Positions 28,101 through 37,297 of a stretch of DNA of 64,000 bases are shown here, one piece after another. The stretch's first letter is position 1. Each line of letters opens with the position of its first letter. The notes under the pieces are model-generated. The model saw only the letters and a list, made by a program, of their open reading frames with translations, was not told where the DNA came from and searched no databases. The stretch comes from Mesoflavibacter zeaxanthinifaciens DSM 18436 (GTDB taxonomy: Bacteria > Bacteroidota > Bacteroidia > Flavobacteriales > Flavobacteriaceae), in contig NZ_AULQ01000001.1 of assembly GCF_000422365.1 (NCBI RefSeq), forward strand, positions 124,001-188,000. Reading direction: 5' to 3'. The position numbers and the translations under genes are program-made.

Positions 28101-30625
28101 TGTCCCCAAACTAAATAATCTCTATCGTTATCAAAATTGTTAGTGTTGTTAGAGTTTGTTGTAACTATGTCCCCATGTCCAATTGTAATAACGCTAGATG
28201 TATTAATACTTTTAGATTGTTTTTGTTGGTGGTTAGAAGCGTCGTCTCTAAATATTCCTGCAATATCATGATTAAATCCAGAATTAGCAGATGCATCCCA
28301 AACGATATTTCCGTTTGAATCTATATAATCCATTGCAGTACCGTTAACACCAAGTGTGATACCGTATTTTAATGCTAAATAGCTTTCAATTCTTCTTCTT
28401 TCTGAAGCACCGTCTAGTTTTCTTGAATTAAAAGTAATAACTTCTGCTATTTTACCATCAAAACTTCCTTCGTAATACTGACTTCTACCTAACCAATACT
28501 TTCTATTGTTAATTGGTGCGTAAAGAGAAATATCGTTTAATGTAGTAGAAACAGAATTAGAGTTTAGGTAAACTTCCATATCTGTGTTTGTAGAATTTTG
28601 TCTTACGTTTATAATGTTGAATTTATTATAATTGTTAGCACCAGATGTGTCACCACGACCATATCCAGTATACGGACCGTTACCACTACTAGTACCAATG
28701 CAGTAGGTAAAACGCTCACCAGATAATCTTTGTGTATATCCACCAAATCCAACACCTGTTACGTCTTCGGCATAACTTTCTGCTAGCGGGTCAGTACTTG
28801 TAAAGGTGTCTAATGGATTCATAGATCCTGTTACTGTAGGATCTGCTACAACCACTAAAAACATGTCATTACTATTAAATCCTGAAGAGCCACTTAACTC
28901 ATCTCTACCGTTAATATATGTCATGTCAGGACTTGCAGTATTATGATTGTTTTCAAAATCAATTACAGGGTTGAAGTTTATGTTATCTGTTTCATTATTT
29001 CTATAAACAGGCTCTTGCCCAGATACAGTTGTTGTTGCGTCATTACCCTTACCGTTATCAACCCAAGTAGTTACGTTAGTACCATCAGTAGTAACACCAT
29101 AACCATCAATTTTATCACCTCTTAACCATAAATCTAAATCAGCACTAACTCCGCCAGGACCATCTGTTGGTGTACAAAAAGAAGTACCAGAAATTGTTAC
29201 TAAATCAATAAATACTTGATCATCATTATCACTAGCATCACATCTAACTCTAAATCTAGATGTAGCTGAAAATGTATAATCTGTAGCTAATATAGAAACG
29301 GTTCTTGCATAAAAAATAGGAGAGTTTGTTGATTCAAAATCTGCAGTTTTTTGTGCTACTTGTCCACTTTCAAAAGATTTTACAGTAGTCCAAGATAGAC
29401 CGCCATTATTACTATATTCTATTAAGAAGTTTTCTGAGTATGTTTTATTGCTACCACTGTATGAAGAATCCATACTGTTAGGTGCAAAGAAAAATTTAAA
29501 GTCTACTTTGTCATAAGCTGTAAAATTAAATATAGGAGAGTCAAAAGAAGAATTAGTTCCTGAGTTATCTCTTACTACTAAAGAACTATTCCCAGAGTAT
29601 GACCAAGCAGCATTATTTGCTCTATATGCATCACCGGAAAGTATATTACCTTTAACCCATCCATTAGTTCCAGATTCGAAATCTGCAGTATGCAATACGG
29701 TTGTACCACAAGGAGGTGGAACTATACCTGTACCTTGTATATTAAAGTTGAAAGGGTTTTCATCTGTATCATCATTAGCAAACGATACGGTTGCTGTTCT
29801 TACTCCCGTAGCACTTGGATCAAATTGGATTGTAAATGAAGTGTTTCCTCCTGGAGTTATAGGAGTAGTAGGATTAGCTATTAACGTAAAATCTGCAGCA
29901 TTTGTACCTGTAATTGTTACGTAAGGAGAAGCGCCTGTTAGATTTAAATTAATATTTCCAGAATTTATGATAGAGAAGGTTTGGTTAACAGTTCCTCCTG
30001 CGATATCTGCATTACCAAAATCTGTACCATCAACAGTTGAAGGTGTTGTGTCACCATCATCTATATTTGTAGCGTTTCCTGTAACACTAACTTCATTGTA
30101 TGGGGTAGCTGAAACAATGTTTACTGTATAATCTTCAACTTCTCCGTAAGAAAAAACTTCACAAGAAGTAGGTGTACCACCAAACTTCATACTAACTCTC
30201 ATTGTGGTATTACCAGTTAAAGCTGTAGCAGGTACAGTAAAACTTCCAGATACAGGAGAAGCGGTGCTTGGGCTGTTAGAAAAAACTAACTCACCTGGAT
30301 CTGTAAAATCGTTATCTTGATTATAGTCAATCCAAACCGCATATCCTTCGCTATAAATAGGACCTGTCCATATAGGTGTTACCGTTATCGTATAGTTAGA
30401 ATTTTGAGTAAGATCTGTACTTATTGCTGTAAAATCTGAGTACCCTGTACTTGTTGTACCTACACCAGAGGTGTTATCAATTGCTTGTAATTGAACACGA
30501 CCTATGTATTCATCATTTGTATTATTACCATTTGATGCACATTGAGAAAAGGCATAATTGCTTAAAAATAAATTAAACAAAATGACAATAGCAAGACATG
30601 ACTTGTTTAAGTTTTTTGATTTCAT
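25187..30625 (-). CDS. Giant T9SS type A surface protein with GEVED, choice-of-anchor D and LamG-like domains
   Basis: This 1812-residue protein has a signal peptide (1-28), a GEVED domain (about 30-170, WIDYNQDNDFTDPGELVF ... YGEVEDYTV), an ASPM/SPD-2/hydin-like choice-of-anchor D domain (about 175-300), a beta-sandwich region, and a concanavalin-like segment (about 490-760, DLDLWLRGDKIDGYGV). A LamG-like domain lies near 955-1130 (FTVSAWVRNLGNGGDYVSKG ... WHHIAYTYSGGNLRLYIDGVEDG). The C-terminal type A sorting domain has SVKLYNILSQEIFNE and GTYIIKMKTDVGEISKKVLIE. It is probably exported and anchored on the cell surface, where it could bind polysaccharide or mediate adhesion. It follows the M14 peptidase gene on the same strand by 81 nt. 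Confidence 0.85.
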   Translation of the reverse strand: MKSKNLNKSCLAIVILFNLFLSNYAFSQCASNGNNTNDEYIGRVQLQAIDNTSGVGTTSTGYSDFTAISTDLTQNSNYTITVTPIWTGPIYSEGYAVWIDYNQDNDFTDPGELVFSNSPSTASPVSGSFTVPATALTGNTTMRVSMKFGGTPTSCEVFSYGEVEDYTVNIVSATPYNEVSVTGNATNIDDGDTTPSTVDGTDFGNADIAGGTVNQTFSIINSGNINLNLTGASPYVTITGTNAADFTLIANPTTPITPGGNTSFTIQFDPSATGVRTATVSFANDDTDENPFNFNIQGTGIVPPPCGTTVLHTADFESGTNGWVKGNILSGDAYRANNAAWSYSGNSSLVVRDNSGTNSSFDSPIFNFTAYDKVDFKFFFAPNSMDSSYSGSNKTYSENFLIEYSNNGGLSWTTVKSFESGQVAQKTADFESTNSPIFYARTVSILATDYTFSATSRFRVRCDASDNDDQVFIDLVTISGTSFCTPTDGPGGVSADLDLWLRGDKIDGYGVTTDGTNVTTWVDNGKGNDATTTVSGQEPVYRNNETDNINFNPVIDFENNHNTASPDMTYINGRDELSGSSGFNSNDMFLVVVADPTVTGSMNPLDTFTSTDPLAESYAEDVTGVGFGGYTQRLSGERFTYCIGTSSGNGPYTGYGRGDTSGANNYNKFNIINVRQNSTNTDMEVYLNSNSVSTTLNDISLYAPINNRKYWLGRSQYYEGSFDGKIAEVITFNSRKLDGASERRRIESYLALKYGITLGVNGTAMDYIDSNGNIVWDASANSGFNHDIAGIFRDDASNHQQKQSKSINTSSVITIGHGDIVTTNSNNTNNFDNDRDYLVWGHNNGALSGSTVLSVNLGASSTSVTTLFDRRWKIVENGNDVRDVKISIPSSVLPSKAADQEYALVVSNSSSFGSNDIVDVIPMNVNGSTFDTWYDFENTKYFTFGIASRVEGKYNVEFSAGDFLVGENFVNLNNSFTVSAWVRNLGNGGDYVSKGNAYNFEIMSNGRVRANINGTNYAQSSTSITDTNWHHIAYTYSGGNLRLYIDGVEDGNSPIGGVAIPIATTDYFAIGVNYIDKNTISNSFNGDIDEVRIWDRVLTQNQIKYLMNQELENLSGTVNGAYLPQTITLNEATSLPWNEMQAYHNINEFYGTTVVDGSGHKNWVRIKYLVTGKNIMDNQAAPLPYTTTSNGLWTNNSSWTNGTEQYIPGSASIVDPTITVDWNIVETSHNITMDNASLPTANNLNRSVLGLFVTANELELSGDTATNAGNGLTVTHYLKIDGKIDLEGESQLIQTTDSDLDPTSSGSLERDQQGTRDLYTYNYWASPVGMINSTTNNNSYTLPNVFRDGTNPAAPTNINFITNGYNGSSGSPIGIADYWIWKYANQSGAYADWQHVRSTGSLLPGEGFTMKGVANTAGNVTLEQNYTYQGKPNNGDITLPITANNEYLVGNPYASAIDAHQFIMDNAPTIDAAGATTGTLYFWEHWGGGSHILAEYQGGYATYNLSGVTPAASYGTNDPMVATGGTPSKLPGRYIPVGQGFFVKSEATGTIRFTNAQRVFEKEGSSSSTFVRTANINESASAYNIDNRLKIRLGINTVNGIHRQLLVTQDSHATPSHDWGYDGEIKQHQVDDMYWMIEGKKFIIQGTDVIDVNTVLPIGIHTDDSGNNTFTIDALENVPDNLEIYIFDNATSTYHDIRANDFTINLPAGEYLDRFSMVFSTSSTLSIEDNVIVQDINTYYNNSQSSIIINNPKLHNITSVKLYNILSQEIFNETDVDTLGYIALKTGKLITGTYIIKMKTDVGEISKKVLIE

Positions 30626-30706
30626 AATAGTTTGGTTTAGATTAGTTTGGGGCTAATCTTGTTGTTGAATATTTACTTTTTACACTTAAAAAAGGGTGTT
30701 TCCTTT

Positions 30707-33700
30707 TTATTGTTTTATAAGTTTTTTAGTTATTAATTGTTGGTTTTCTAAGTCTTTTATTTTGATAAAATAAGTACCGTTAGAGATTGATTTTAAATTA
30801 TCAACACTTATTGCTTTTTGATCAAAAACAGAATTTTCTTGTATTATTAATCTACCTCTCATATCATAGACAGACACTTCTATTTTATGACCTATAAAAT
30901 TTGAGGATAAGCTTATATTAAAACTGTTATTAAATGGATTTGGATAGATTTTAATATTTTGACTAGTAAAATCTTGAGTTGATAAAGGTTCATTTTCTTG
31001 AGCAGTAATATTAATGTTGTCAACAGCGATATCTCCATTAAAACTAGTACCAGTTAAACCAAATAACCTTAATTTAATTACTTGTCCATCATATGTAGAT
31101 AAATCTACTGTTTCTGTATTCCAACTAGCTCCATTAGAAGATTGTTGTTGATCACTAATACTAAATAAATCAGAATAACTACCACCATTATCTAAGCTAA
31201 CTTGCAGCTTTAAAGTACCTATATCGGATCCGTACATATGATAATCAAAAGTAAGTTCTGTATTGATGTAATTTGTTAAGTCAAAGCAAGGACTAATTAG
31301 ATATGTAACTTTATTTGGGTTACCAGCAGGAGTAACATTTGATGAAGCTTCTGTGTAAATATACGTAGACCCGTTTGAGGCAAAGTTTGGTCCTGTTGCA
31401 GTAGATGTAGTAGATCCTGAATTTCTTGTCCAATCTATATCGTCTTCAGTTCCATTAGCAGCTTGTGTCCAGAATCCAAAATCTGCTTCAAAACTTTCTA
31501 TATAAGGAAATGTTGCAATAGAATCTCCTGTACAAGGTACAATATTATTAGTAGTAAAATAAACAGAGGAAGAATAAGGAGATGTTGTTGTGTTACATCT
31601 AGTTGCTACTTGAACTTCATAATCTGAAGAAGCATTTAAGCCTGAGATTGTGTAATAGTTAGTGTTTATATTATTAACAACTGTCCAAGTAGAGCTTGAT
31701 AAGGCTTTATATCTAATATCATAAGTAGCAGAAGGAATTATATCCCATGAAACTTCAGCTGAAAATACCGTTGTATTATCTATAGTTAAACCAGTCGGAG
31801 TTGTTTCAGTACAAGGTAATTGAATACTAATAATTTTAAAATCATCAATAAAAAAACCATCAGAAGTAGTTGTGTAATTTTCTGATACGTTACTACCATC
31901 TGTTCTAAATCTAAATCTGAATTTAACATTATTAGCACCTAATAAGTAAGAATTGTTTGCTGCATCTATAGCAATTTCTTCCATCACCCAATTATCTCTT
32001 CTGTCTCCATCATAAACTTGTCCCATACTATTAGCTTGGAAGTTAGAAGATCCTCCTTTATTATCATGGGTTGTAGTATTACTAGTTGCATTTGGTTTTG
32101 TATACTTACCACAAAGAGATTGCCAGTTATTACCACCATCAGTTGAACCTAAGATTTCAACAAAATCATAATTTCTTTCAATATCCCATTTAGAATAGTA
32201 TTGTACAACAACAGATGTAGAATTAGAAAAGTCATAACTATTGGTAGTAGTTAATGTTCTTGTTGTATTATTAGAGTACGGAGCAACACCATTTGTTCTT
32301 AAAGTATTTGTTCCTGTATAGGTGTCTGCACTAGATAATGTCCATCCACCAGATTGTGTCCAACCAGTAATGCCATCTACATCAGGATCATGGTCAAAAA
32401 GTACTGTTGGTTGGTAATATTTTTCGTAGTTAACATCATATATAACACCATTATCGTTAGATAATTTTACATTATATTCTATTTTTTCGTTAGCAACAAT
32501 ACTTGGATCTAGTTGTATTTGAGCAGATACATTTCTTTGCTCTAAGACATTCATACCAGTTTGTGTGGCAGGAGCATTAATACTAATTATATTAGATGAA
32601 ATAGGAGTGATAGTTAAGGTGAAATTACTTGCAGTTTGACCAATTCTTTCAATTCCAAAATCTAAGTTAGCAGTTGTATCATCTATGTTGCTTTGCGTTA
32701 AGTCATGAAGTTTTGCGTATTTACCACCATAATAGGCAGTACCAAAAGAAATTCTCATCGATCTTTTTGCAATAGGAATAATAGATGTTTGTGGAGGCCA
32801 AAAACCTTCACTTCCGTGCTCTGGTGTAGTACCTAATATAGCTTGACCAGAACCAGTAGATCCATTATTATCAGGAGCTCCTCCTAACATCCAATCGTCA
32901 GGAATACCATTAGACTCATAAAAGATCGTAGCACCATAAAGGTATCTGTTGTAGCGAGTCATTTCTTCGTGCCAACTATAAAACTCATCTTCTCTTCCTG
33001 AGTTTAAAGAAGGTACACCTCCATAAGGATGAGGTACAGAATTAGCGTAAGAGTGATTCCAAACAGCAGTTTGAAAGTTTTTACTTAAAATAAAATCTTC
33101 CATAATCTGAGTTTCAGGCTCAGAAGAAGGAGATGGACCTCTGTAAGTATTACTTGTTTGACTACCAGAAGAACCAACATTATTGTAACCCCAATAATAA
33201 TCAAAGTTTCTGTTTAAGTCTACACCTCTAATAGAAGTCGAACTTGAATTGCTACCTGTATTAGGTCTCGTGTTTTTACGTTGCATTCCACCTCCATTTG
33301 GACTTAAATGCTCATTCCATCTTAGTCCGTCAGGATTAACTATAGGTACAAAGTATAATTCATTATTATCTACTAATTCTTTAATAGCGTCATTGGTATT
33401 GTAGTTTTCAATTAAATACCACATGAAGAATATATTGTTCATTAAGGCGCTTACTTCTCTTGAGTGAATCATTGAAGTGAAAAGAATTTGTGGTTTTGTG
33501 TTTTCTGGAGTTGAAGATTCGTTACCAGTAATTCTTACATAATATATAGTTTCTGGGTTCCATCTACTGTTACCTATACCACTATAAGTTAATCCATTAT
33601 TAAAAATTGTATTAGAAGGATTTCCCCAAGTGGTTTGTCCTGTAGGTGAAGCATCTAATTTTTGAGAAACTATATCTAAACCATTAGTAATAGAGAAACT

Positions 33701-34210
33701 TCTCATTTCATCAAGTTCAGTTTTCATTTCATCTACAGTTAAACATCCACCCATAGAACCAAGATGAAAGTTTTGTGGTGTTACCCAATTAATTTCATCA
33801 CAGTTTATGTATTGTATAATATTGTCTTGTACTGTATTAGAAATAGATGCGCGTTGTGTTGTATTAGTGTTAGTAGCTGATAAAGATTTTTCAGCATTTA
33901 ACTGCGCTATTGCTTTAGCTTTAGTTTTTACTGCTCTTTTTCTGTAAAATTCTTCTAAATCATCGATAATAACATTAAAAGAAACATTTTTATTAACTAA
34001 TGCATTAACTTCTTCTTTTGATAAATCTAAAACAAGATTATCATGAGAGTGGTTAGCTCCGCAATTTAAATCTATACCAGAAGTAGCTATTTTTAGTAAT
34101 GTTGATTTAGAAGGGTTAGTTATACTAATTCTTTTATGAGAATCCTGAGCTATAATTAATTGTGATAGCAATAATAAAATAAGAGTGACTAGTAGGTTAG
34201 TTTTTTTCAT
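30707..34210 (-). CDS. T9SS-secreted M14 zinc carboxypeptidase with FN3 and MAM-like domains
   Basis: This 1167-residue protein has a signal peptide (1-21) and a propeptide. The M14 catalytic domain (about 155-490) shows zinc ligands His249 and Glu252 (SMIHSREVS) and His386 (WNHSYANSVPHP), substrate-binding VNPDGLRWNE and GVDLNRNFDYYWG, and a candidate catalytic Glu464 in TTPEHGSEGFWP. Beta-rich domains follow, including a fibronectin III module (PTGLTIDNTTVFSAEVSWD ... YEVQVATRC) and a MAM-like jelly roll (FPYIESFEADFGFW ... IAVDNINITA). The C-terminus is a type A sorting domain (IKIYPNPFNNSFNISL ... GTYFIKIKDLENQQLITKKLIKQ). It is a secreted exopeptidase for protein scavenging, most likely. 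Confidence 0.92.
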   Translation of the reverse strand: MKKTNLLVTLILLLLSQLIIAQDSHKRISITNPSKSTLLKIATSGIDLNCGANHSHDNLVLDLSKEEVNALVNKNVSFNVIIDDLEEFYRKRAVKTKAKAIAQLNAEKSLSATNTNTTQRASISNTVQDNIIQYINCDEINWVTPQNFHLGSMGGCLTVDEMKTELDEMRSFSITNGLDIVSQKLDASPTGQTTWGNPSNTIFNNGLTYSGIGNSRWNPETIYYVRITGNESSTPENTKPQILFTSMIHSREVSALMNNIFFMWYLIENYNTNDAIKELVDNNELYFVPIVNPDGLRWNEHLSPNGGGMQRKNTRPNTGSNSSSTSIRGVDLNRNFDYYWGYNNVGSSGSQTSNTYRGPSPSSEPETQIMEDFILSKNFQTAVWNHSYANSVPHPYGGVPSLNSGREDEFYSWHEEMTRYNRYLYGATIFYESNGIPDDWMLGGAPDNNGSTGSGQAILGTTPEHGSEGFWPPQTSIIPIAKRSMRISFGTAYYGGKYAKLHDLTQSNIDDTTANLDFGIERIGQTASNFTLTITPISSNIISINAPATQTGMNVLEQRNVSAQIQLDPSIVANEKIEYNVKLSNDNGVIYDVNYEKYYQPTVLFDHDPDVDGITGWTQSGGWTLSSADTYTGTNTLRTNGVAPYSNNTTRTLTTTNSYDFSNSTSVVVQYYSKWDIERNYDFVEILGSTDGGNNWQSLCGKYTKPNATSNTTTHDNKGGSSNFQANSMGQVYDGDRRDNWVMEEIAIDAANNSYLLGANNVKFRFRFRTDGSNVSENYTTTSDGFFIDDFKIISIQLPCTETTPTGLTIDNTTVFSAEVSWDIIPSATYDIRYKALSSSTWTVVNNINTNYYTISGLNASSDYEVQVATRCNTTTSPYSSSVYFTTNNIVPCTGDSIATFPYIESFEADFGFWTQAANGTEDDIDWTRNSGSTTSTATGPNFASNGSTYIYTEASSNVTPAGNPNKVTYLISPCFDLTNYINTELTFDYHMYGSDIGTLKLQVSLDNGGSYSDLFSISDQQQSSNGASWNTETVDLSTYDGQVIKLRLFGLTGTSFNGDIAVDNINITAQENEPLSTQDFTSQNIKIYPNPFNNSFNISLSSNFIGHKIEVSVYDMRGRLIIQENSVFDQKAISVDNLKSISNGTYFIKIKDLENQQLITKKLIKQ

Positions 34211-34658
34211 GATTTTTTAATTCAAATAAGGGTTTAATTAATTAATAATTTGGGTTAAGCAATATTAAAATATCCTAATCCGTAAATACTATTTCAATTA
34301 TTGGAATCATTAGTTTTCTTTTAAACGCAAATTTATCCGACAAAAGGTATGAGTATTTGCCTACAAATGTAACTTACTTTAGTTAAATCATCTGTAAAAC
34401 GCATAATTTTTCGATGAAATGCATGTTTTTTTATCAGAAGCTGCGAAAATACGTACACTTGTAATATCAATTTTTTCACAAATTGACTATTCATTTTATG
34501 AAAAAACATACGTTTTTATGTTAATTATCTGTTTTTTAACAGGTTAAATCTTAATAAAAAGGTAATCTTAATTAATAATAAGTACGGGAATAGTAGAAGA
34601 AAAAACTATTTTATTGAAAAATAAAAAAGCTAAGACATACATCTTAGCTTTTTTCTTG
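34211..34658 (-). promoter_or_regulatory. 448-nt upstream region of the M14 peptidase gene
   Basis: This gene-free stretch is A+T-rich and has no convincing open frame. Two minus-strand -7-like boxes are visible: TAAATTTG at 34328-34335 and TACATTTG at 34364-34371. Neither has a TTG at a good -33 distance. The tRNA terminator occupies 34623-34654. I see nothing else definite here. Confidence 0.4.
34623..34654 (-). terminator. Terminator downstream of the tRNA gene
   Basis: A 13-bp stem, aaaaaagctaaga/tcttagctttttt, with a 6-nt loop. It lies directly after the 3' end of the minus-strand tRNA. Confidence 0.9.
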
Positions 34659-34732
34659 TAGCGAGGACGAGATTTGAACTCGTGACCTCTGGGTTATGAA
34701 TCCAACGCTCTAACCAACTGAGCTACCTCGCC
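34659..34732 (-). tRNA. tRNA with CAU anticodon, probably elongator tRNA-Met
   Basis: On the minus strand the 74-nt cloverleaf reads: acceptor GGCGAGG paired with CCTCGCT (G1-U72 wobble), D arm GCTC-AGTTGGTTA-GAGC, anticodon loop TTCATAA (CAU), T arm ACGAG-TTCAAAT-CTCGT, and discriminator A. CCA is not encoded. The anticodon stem has an A31-C39 mismatch. A CAU anticodon could also belong to lysidine-modified tRNA-Ile or an initiator. The acceptor end is unlike an initiator (no C1-A72 mismatch), so elongator Met is preferred. Confidence 0.85.
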
Positions 34733-34746
34733 ATATTTTGGAGGTG

Positions 34747-34776
34747 CAAATATAATAACATTATTATATCAAGCAA
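34747..34776 (-). promoter_or_regulatory. Consensus promoter of the tRNA gene
   Basis: The minus strand reads TTG (34774-34776), 19 nt, then TATATTTG (34747-34754). This fits the Bacteroidota consensus and lies 14 nt upstream of the tRNA 5' end. Confidence 0.8.
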
Positions 34777-34869
34777 ACATTATTTTTAAAATTAAATATT
34801 TTTTAAAATGATTTCTAAACTTGTTAATTAATGTATATATTGGCAGTAATAATTTTCAAGTAAAAATAA

Positions 34870-35256
34870 ATGGAAGAAAAAATTAAGTATGAGTTAGAGT
34901 TTCCTATCCATGCATCACCGTCATTAATATACCAGTATATATCAACACCTTCTGGATTGTCAGAATGGTTTGCAGATAATGTTAACTCTAGAGGAGAATT
35001 ATTTAAATTTATCTGGGATGGAGCAGAAGAACAAGCTAAGTTACTAACAAAAAAGTCTGGAGAACGTGTAAAATTTAGATGGTTAGATGATGAAGATGAT
35101 CCTTATTACTTTGAAATTAGAATTCAAGTAGACGAAATTACCAAAGATGTATCTTTAATGATTACAGACTATGCTGAAGAAGACGAGGTAGAAGAAGCAA
35201 AAATGTTATGGACTAATCAAATCTCTGACTTAAAACAAGTCTTAGGTTCTGCTTAA
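34870..35256 (+). CDS. START-like/SRPBCC domain protein
   Basis: This 128-residue protein has the helix-grip pattern of small START-like proteins: KYELEFPIHASPSLIYQYISTPSGLSEWFADNV at the N-terminus, beta strands 'FKFIWDGAEEQAKLL' and 'GERVKFRWLDDEDDPYYFEIRI', acidic loops, and a C-terminal helix MLWTNQISDLKQVLG. The fold binds hydrophobic ligands in other members, but the ligand here is unknown. It is followed after 52 nt by the class IV aminotransferase gene, whose proximity is the only functional hint. Confidence 0.75.
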   Translation: MEEKIKYELEFPIHASPSLIYQYISTPSGLSEWFADNVNSRGELFKFIWDGAEEQAKLLTKKSGERVKFRWLDDEDDPYYFEIRIQVDEITKDVSLMITDYAEEDEVEEAKMLWTNQISDLKQVLGSA

Positions 35257-35308
35257 AAATCGCAACAATTAGAGTATATTTGTCCCAAAGAAATTTGGGA
35301 CTTTTTTT

Positions 35309-36151
35309 ATGATAAATTTTAACGGAAATCTTCAAGAAAATAATACAGTAATTACAAACAATAATCGTGCATATGCCTATGGTGATGGGCTTTTTGAAAC
35401 CATAAAAGCAGTACACGGTAAACTTCTTTTTTTTGAAGACCATTACTTTAGATTAATGGCATCTATGCGTATTATGCGTATGGAGATACCTATGAGTTTT
35501 ACTTTAGAGTTTCTTCAAGATGAAATTTTAAAAACCATAAAAGCTAATCAATTAGATACAGCTACTTGTAGAGTAAAATTGCAAGTGCATAGAGTAGAAG
35601 GTGGATTATATAAACCAGAAAGTAATGATGTAGAGTTTATTGTTTCTGTAAAAGCTTTAGATCAAGACTTCTATTTATTAAATGAAGGCGATTATGAAGT
35701 TGATTTATTTAAAGACTTTTATGTGTCTCCTAGTTTAATTTCAACATTAAAATCCAATAATAAAGCCTTAAATGTTGTTGGTAGTATTTATGCAAAAGAA
35801 AATAACCTTGACAACTGTTTGTTAATTAATACAAATAAAAGTGTAGTTGAGGCTTTAAACGGAAATGTATTTTTAGTTAAAGGGAATACTATTAAAACAC
35901 CACCATTATCAGATGGATGTTTAAAAGGAATAATTAGAAAACAATTAATAGAAATTATTAATTTAATGGAAGAATATACTTTAGAAGAAGCTTCTATTTC
36001 TCCTTTTGAAATACAAAAAGCCGACGAAATGTTTATTACCAATGTAATAACAGGTATACAACCAGTATCAAAATATAGAAAAAAGCAGTTTGCGACAAAT
36101 GTAGCAAAAGCATTGTTGCAAAAGTTAAATGTAAAAGTTAGACTAAGCTAG
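35309..36151 (+). CDS. Class IV aminotransferase (PabC/IlvE-like fold)
   Basis: This 280-residue PLP enzyme has fold-type IV features: NNRAYAYGDGLFETIKA at the N-terminus, FFEDHYFRLMASMRIM, the candidate Schiff-base Lys in LKSNNKALNVV, VVEALNGNVFLVKGNTIKTPPLSDGCLKGIIRKQL, and EADEMFIT-like 'KADEMFITNVITGIQPV'. The overall shape fits aminodeoxychorismate lyase (folate pathway) or a branched-chain/D-amino-acid transaminase; the sequence does not settle it. The stop codon shares its CTAG with the stop of the convergent yqgE gene. Confidence 0.85.
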   Translation: MINFNGNLQENNTVITNNNRAYAYGDGLFETIKAVHGKLLFFEDHYFRLMASMRIMRMEIPMSFTLEFLQDEILKTIKANQLDTATCRVKLQVHRVEGGLYKPESNDVEFIVSVKALDQDFYLLNEGDYEVDLFKDFYVSPSLISTLKSNNKALNVVGSIYAKENNLDNCLLINTNKSVVEALNGNVFLVKGNTIKTPPLSDGCLKGIIRKQLIEIINLMEEYTLEEASISPFEIQKADEMFITNVITGIQPVSKYRKKQFATNVAKALLQKLNVKVRLS

Positions 36152-36708
36152 TTATAACTTGGGTTTTCTGGAGCATTAGACCAAATAGAATAATCACCAC
36201 CTAATTCTAACATCTTTTCTTTCCAGAAGGTCTCGTAATCTTTTTCTATGATATCTTTTTCATAAGTGTTTTTTGTAACAACCCATGCATTAGATTTTAA
36301 TTCGTCTTCTAGTTGATTTATTTCCCAACCAGAATACCCTAAAAAGAATTTTATATCTTTTTGATCAATTTTCTTTTCGGCAATAAGATTAGCAACTACA
36401 TTAAAATCTCCTCCCCAAAAAATTCCTAAAGAAATTTCTATGCTATCTGGGATCAAATCTGGTCTTTTATGTATAAAATATAGATTGTCTTGCTCTACAG
36501 GTCCACCATTGTAAACTCTAAAAGAGGCATCAAGTTCTGGTATTAAATCTTTAATAGTGTAGTTTAAGGGCTTGTTAAGTATAAATCCAATAGAACCTTC
36601 TTTATTATGGTCTGTAAGTAATACTATAGATCTGTTAAAAGAAACATCTCCTATAATAGAAGGTTCTGCAATTAATAAATCACCCTTTTTTGGTTTGGTT
36701 GTAGTCAT
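36148..36708 (-). CDS. YqgE/AlgH family protein
   Basis: This is a 186-residue UPF0301 protein, with KKGDLLIAEPSIIGDVSFNRSIVLLTDHNKEGSIGFILNKPL, then 'VYNGGPVEQDNLYFIHKRPDLI', 'LGIFWGGDFNVVANLI', 'FFLGYSGWEINQLEDELKSNAWVV'. These are the family signatures. The molecular role remains unsettled in the literature I know. Convergent with the aminotransferase gene, with a 4-nt overlap of stop codons. Confidence 0.92.
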   Translation of the reverse strand: MTTTKPKKGDLLIAEPSIIGDVSFNRSIVLLTDHNKEGSIGFILNKPLNYTIKDLIPELDASFRVYNGGPVEQDNLYFIHKRPDLIPDSIEISLGIFWGGDFNVVANLIAEKKIDQKDIKFFLGYSGWEINQLEDELKSNAWVVTKNTYEKDIIEKDYETFWKEKMLELGGDYSIWSNAPENPSYN

Positions 36709-36780
36709 AATTTAAAAGGATTATTACATTAAATGTAACATTAATTTGTTTAAATACCAATTATAATACTCTATTAACAA

Positions 36781-36809
36781 AAAAAGCCTTCTAAAATAGA
36801 AGGCTTTTT
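36781..36809 (-). terminator. Terminator of the HU gene
   Basis: A 12-bp perfect stem, aaaaagccttct/agaaggcttttt, with a 5-nt loop. It lies 21 nt beyond the HU stop codon on the minus strand. Confidence 0.93.
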
Positions 36810-36830
36810 GGTAATTATTTTAAGCAAATA

Positions 36831-37103
36831 CTAGTTTACAGCGTTTGCTAAATCAGATCCAGCTTTAAACTTAACAACGTTTTTAGCTTTGATTTTGATA
36901 GTCTTTCCTGTTTGAGGGTTTCTTCCTTCTCTTGCAGCTCTTCTAGTAACTGACCAAGATCCAAAACCAACTAAAGAAACTCTGTTTCCTTTTTGTAAAG
37001 CTCCTTCAATTTCGATTAATGCACACTCTAAAGCTTTTTTTGCTGCTGCTTTAGTAATTCCTGCGTGCTCCGCCATAGCGTCGATTAAATCTGTTTTGTT
37101 CAT
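36831..37103 (-). CDS. HU-family DNA-binding protein
   Basis: This 90-residue histone-like protein has MNKTDLIDAMAEHAGITKAAAKKALECAL, then VSLVGFGSWSVTRRAAREGRNPQTGKTIKIKAKNVVKFKAGSDLANAVN, with the beta-arm Arg-rich and RNPQTG segment that inserts into the DNA minor groove. It compacts and bends chromosomal DNA. It is transcribed alone from a consensus promoter (37164-37193) with a leader of about 50 nt and ends in a strong terminator. Confidence 0.96.
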   Translation of the reverse strand: MNKTDLIDAMAEHAGITKAAAKKALECALIEIEGALQKGNRVSLVGFGSWSVTRRAAREGRNPQTGKTIKIKAKNVVKFKAGSDLANAVN

Positions 37104-37163
37104 AATTTTAATTTTAATTATTAATAAATAGTTGATTAAACATATTTTTGTTAAATCCTCTTA

Positions 37164-37193
37164 CAAATTTATACGGATTATGCTACTATGCAA
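37164..37193 (-). promoter_or_regulatory. Consensus promoter of the HU gene
   Basis: The minus strand reads TTG (37191-37193), 19 nt, then TAAATTTG (37164-37171), a full match to the Bacteroidota consensus. Confidence 0.8.
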
Positions 37194-37297
37194 GTAATAG
37201 TAAGGGAAATAGAGTGTTTTGTTAATAAGTTGCCCCTTTTGTTAATAAAGAAGCTTGTTTTTTTTGCTTTTTTAATGAAATCAGTGATAATAAGGCT

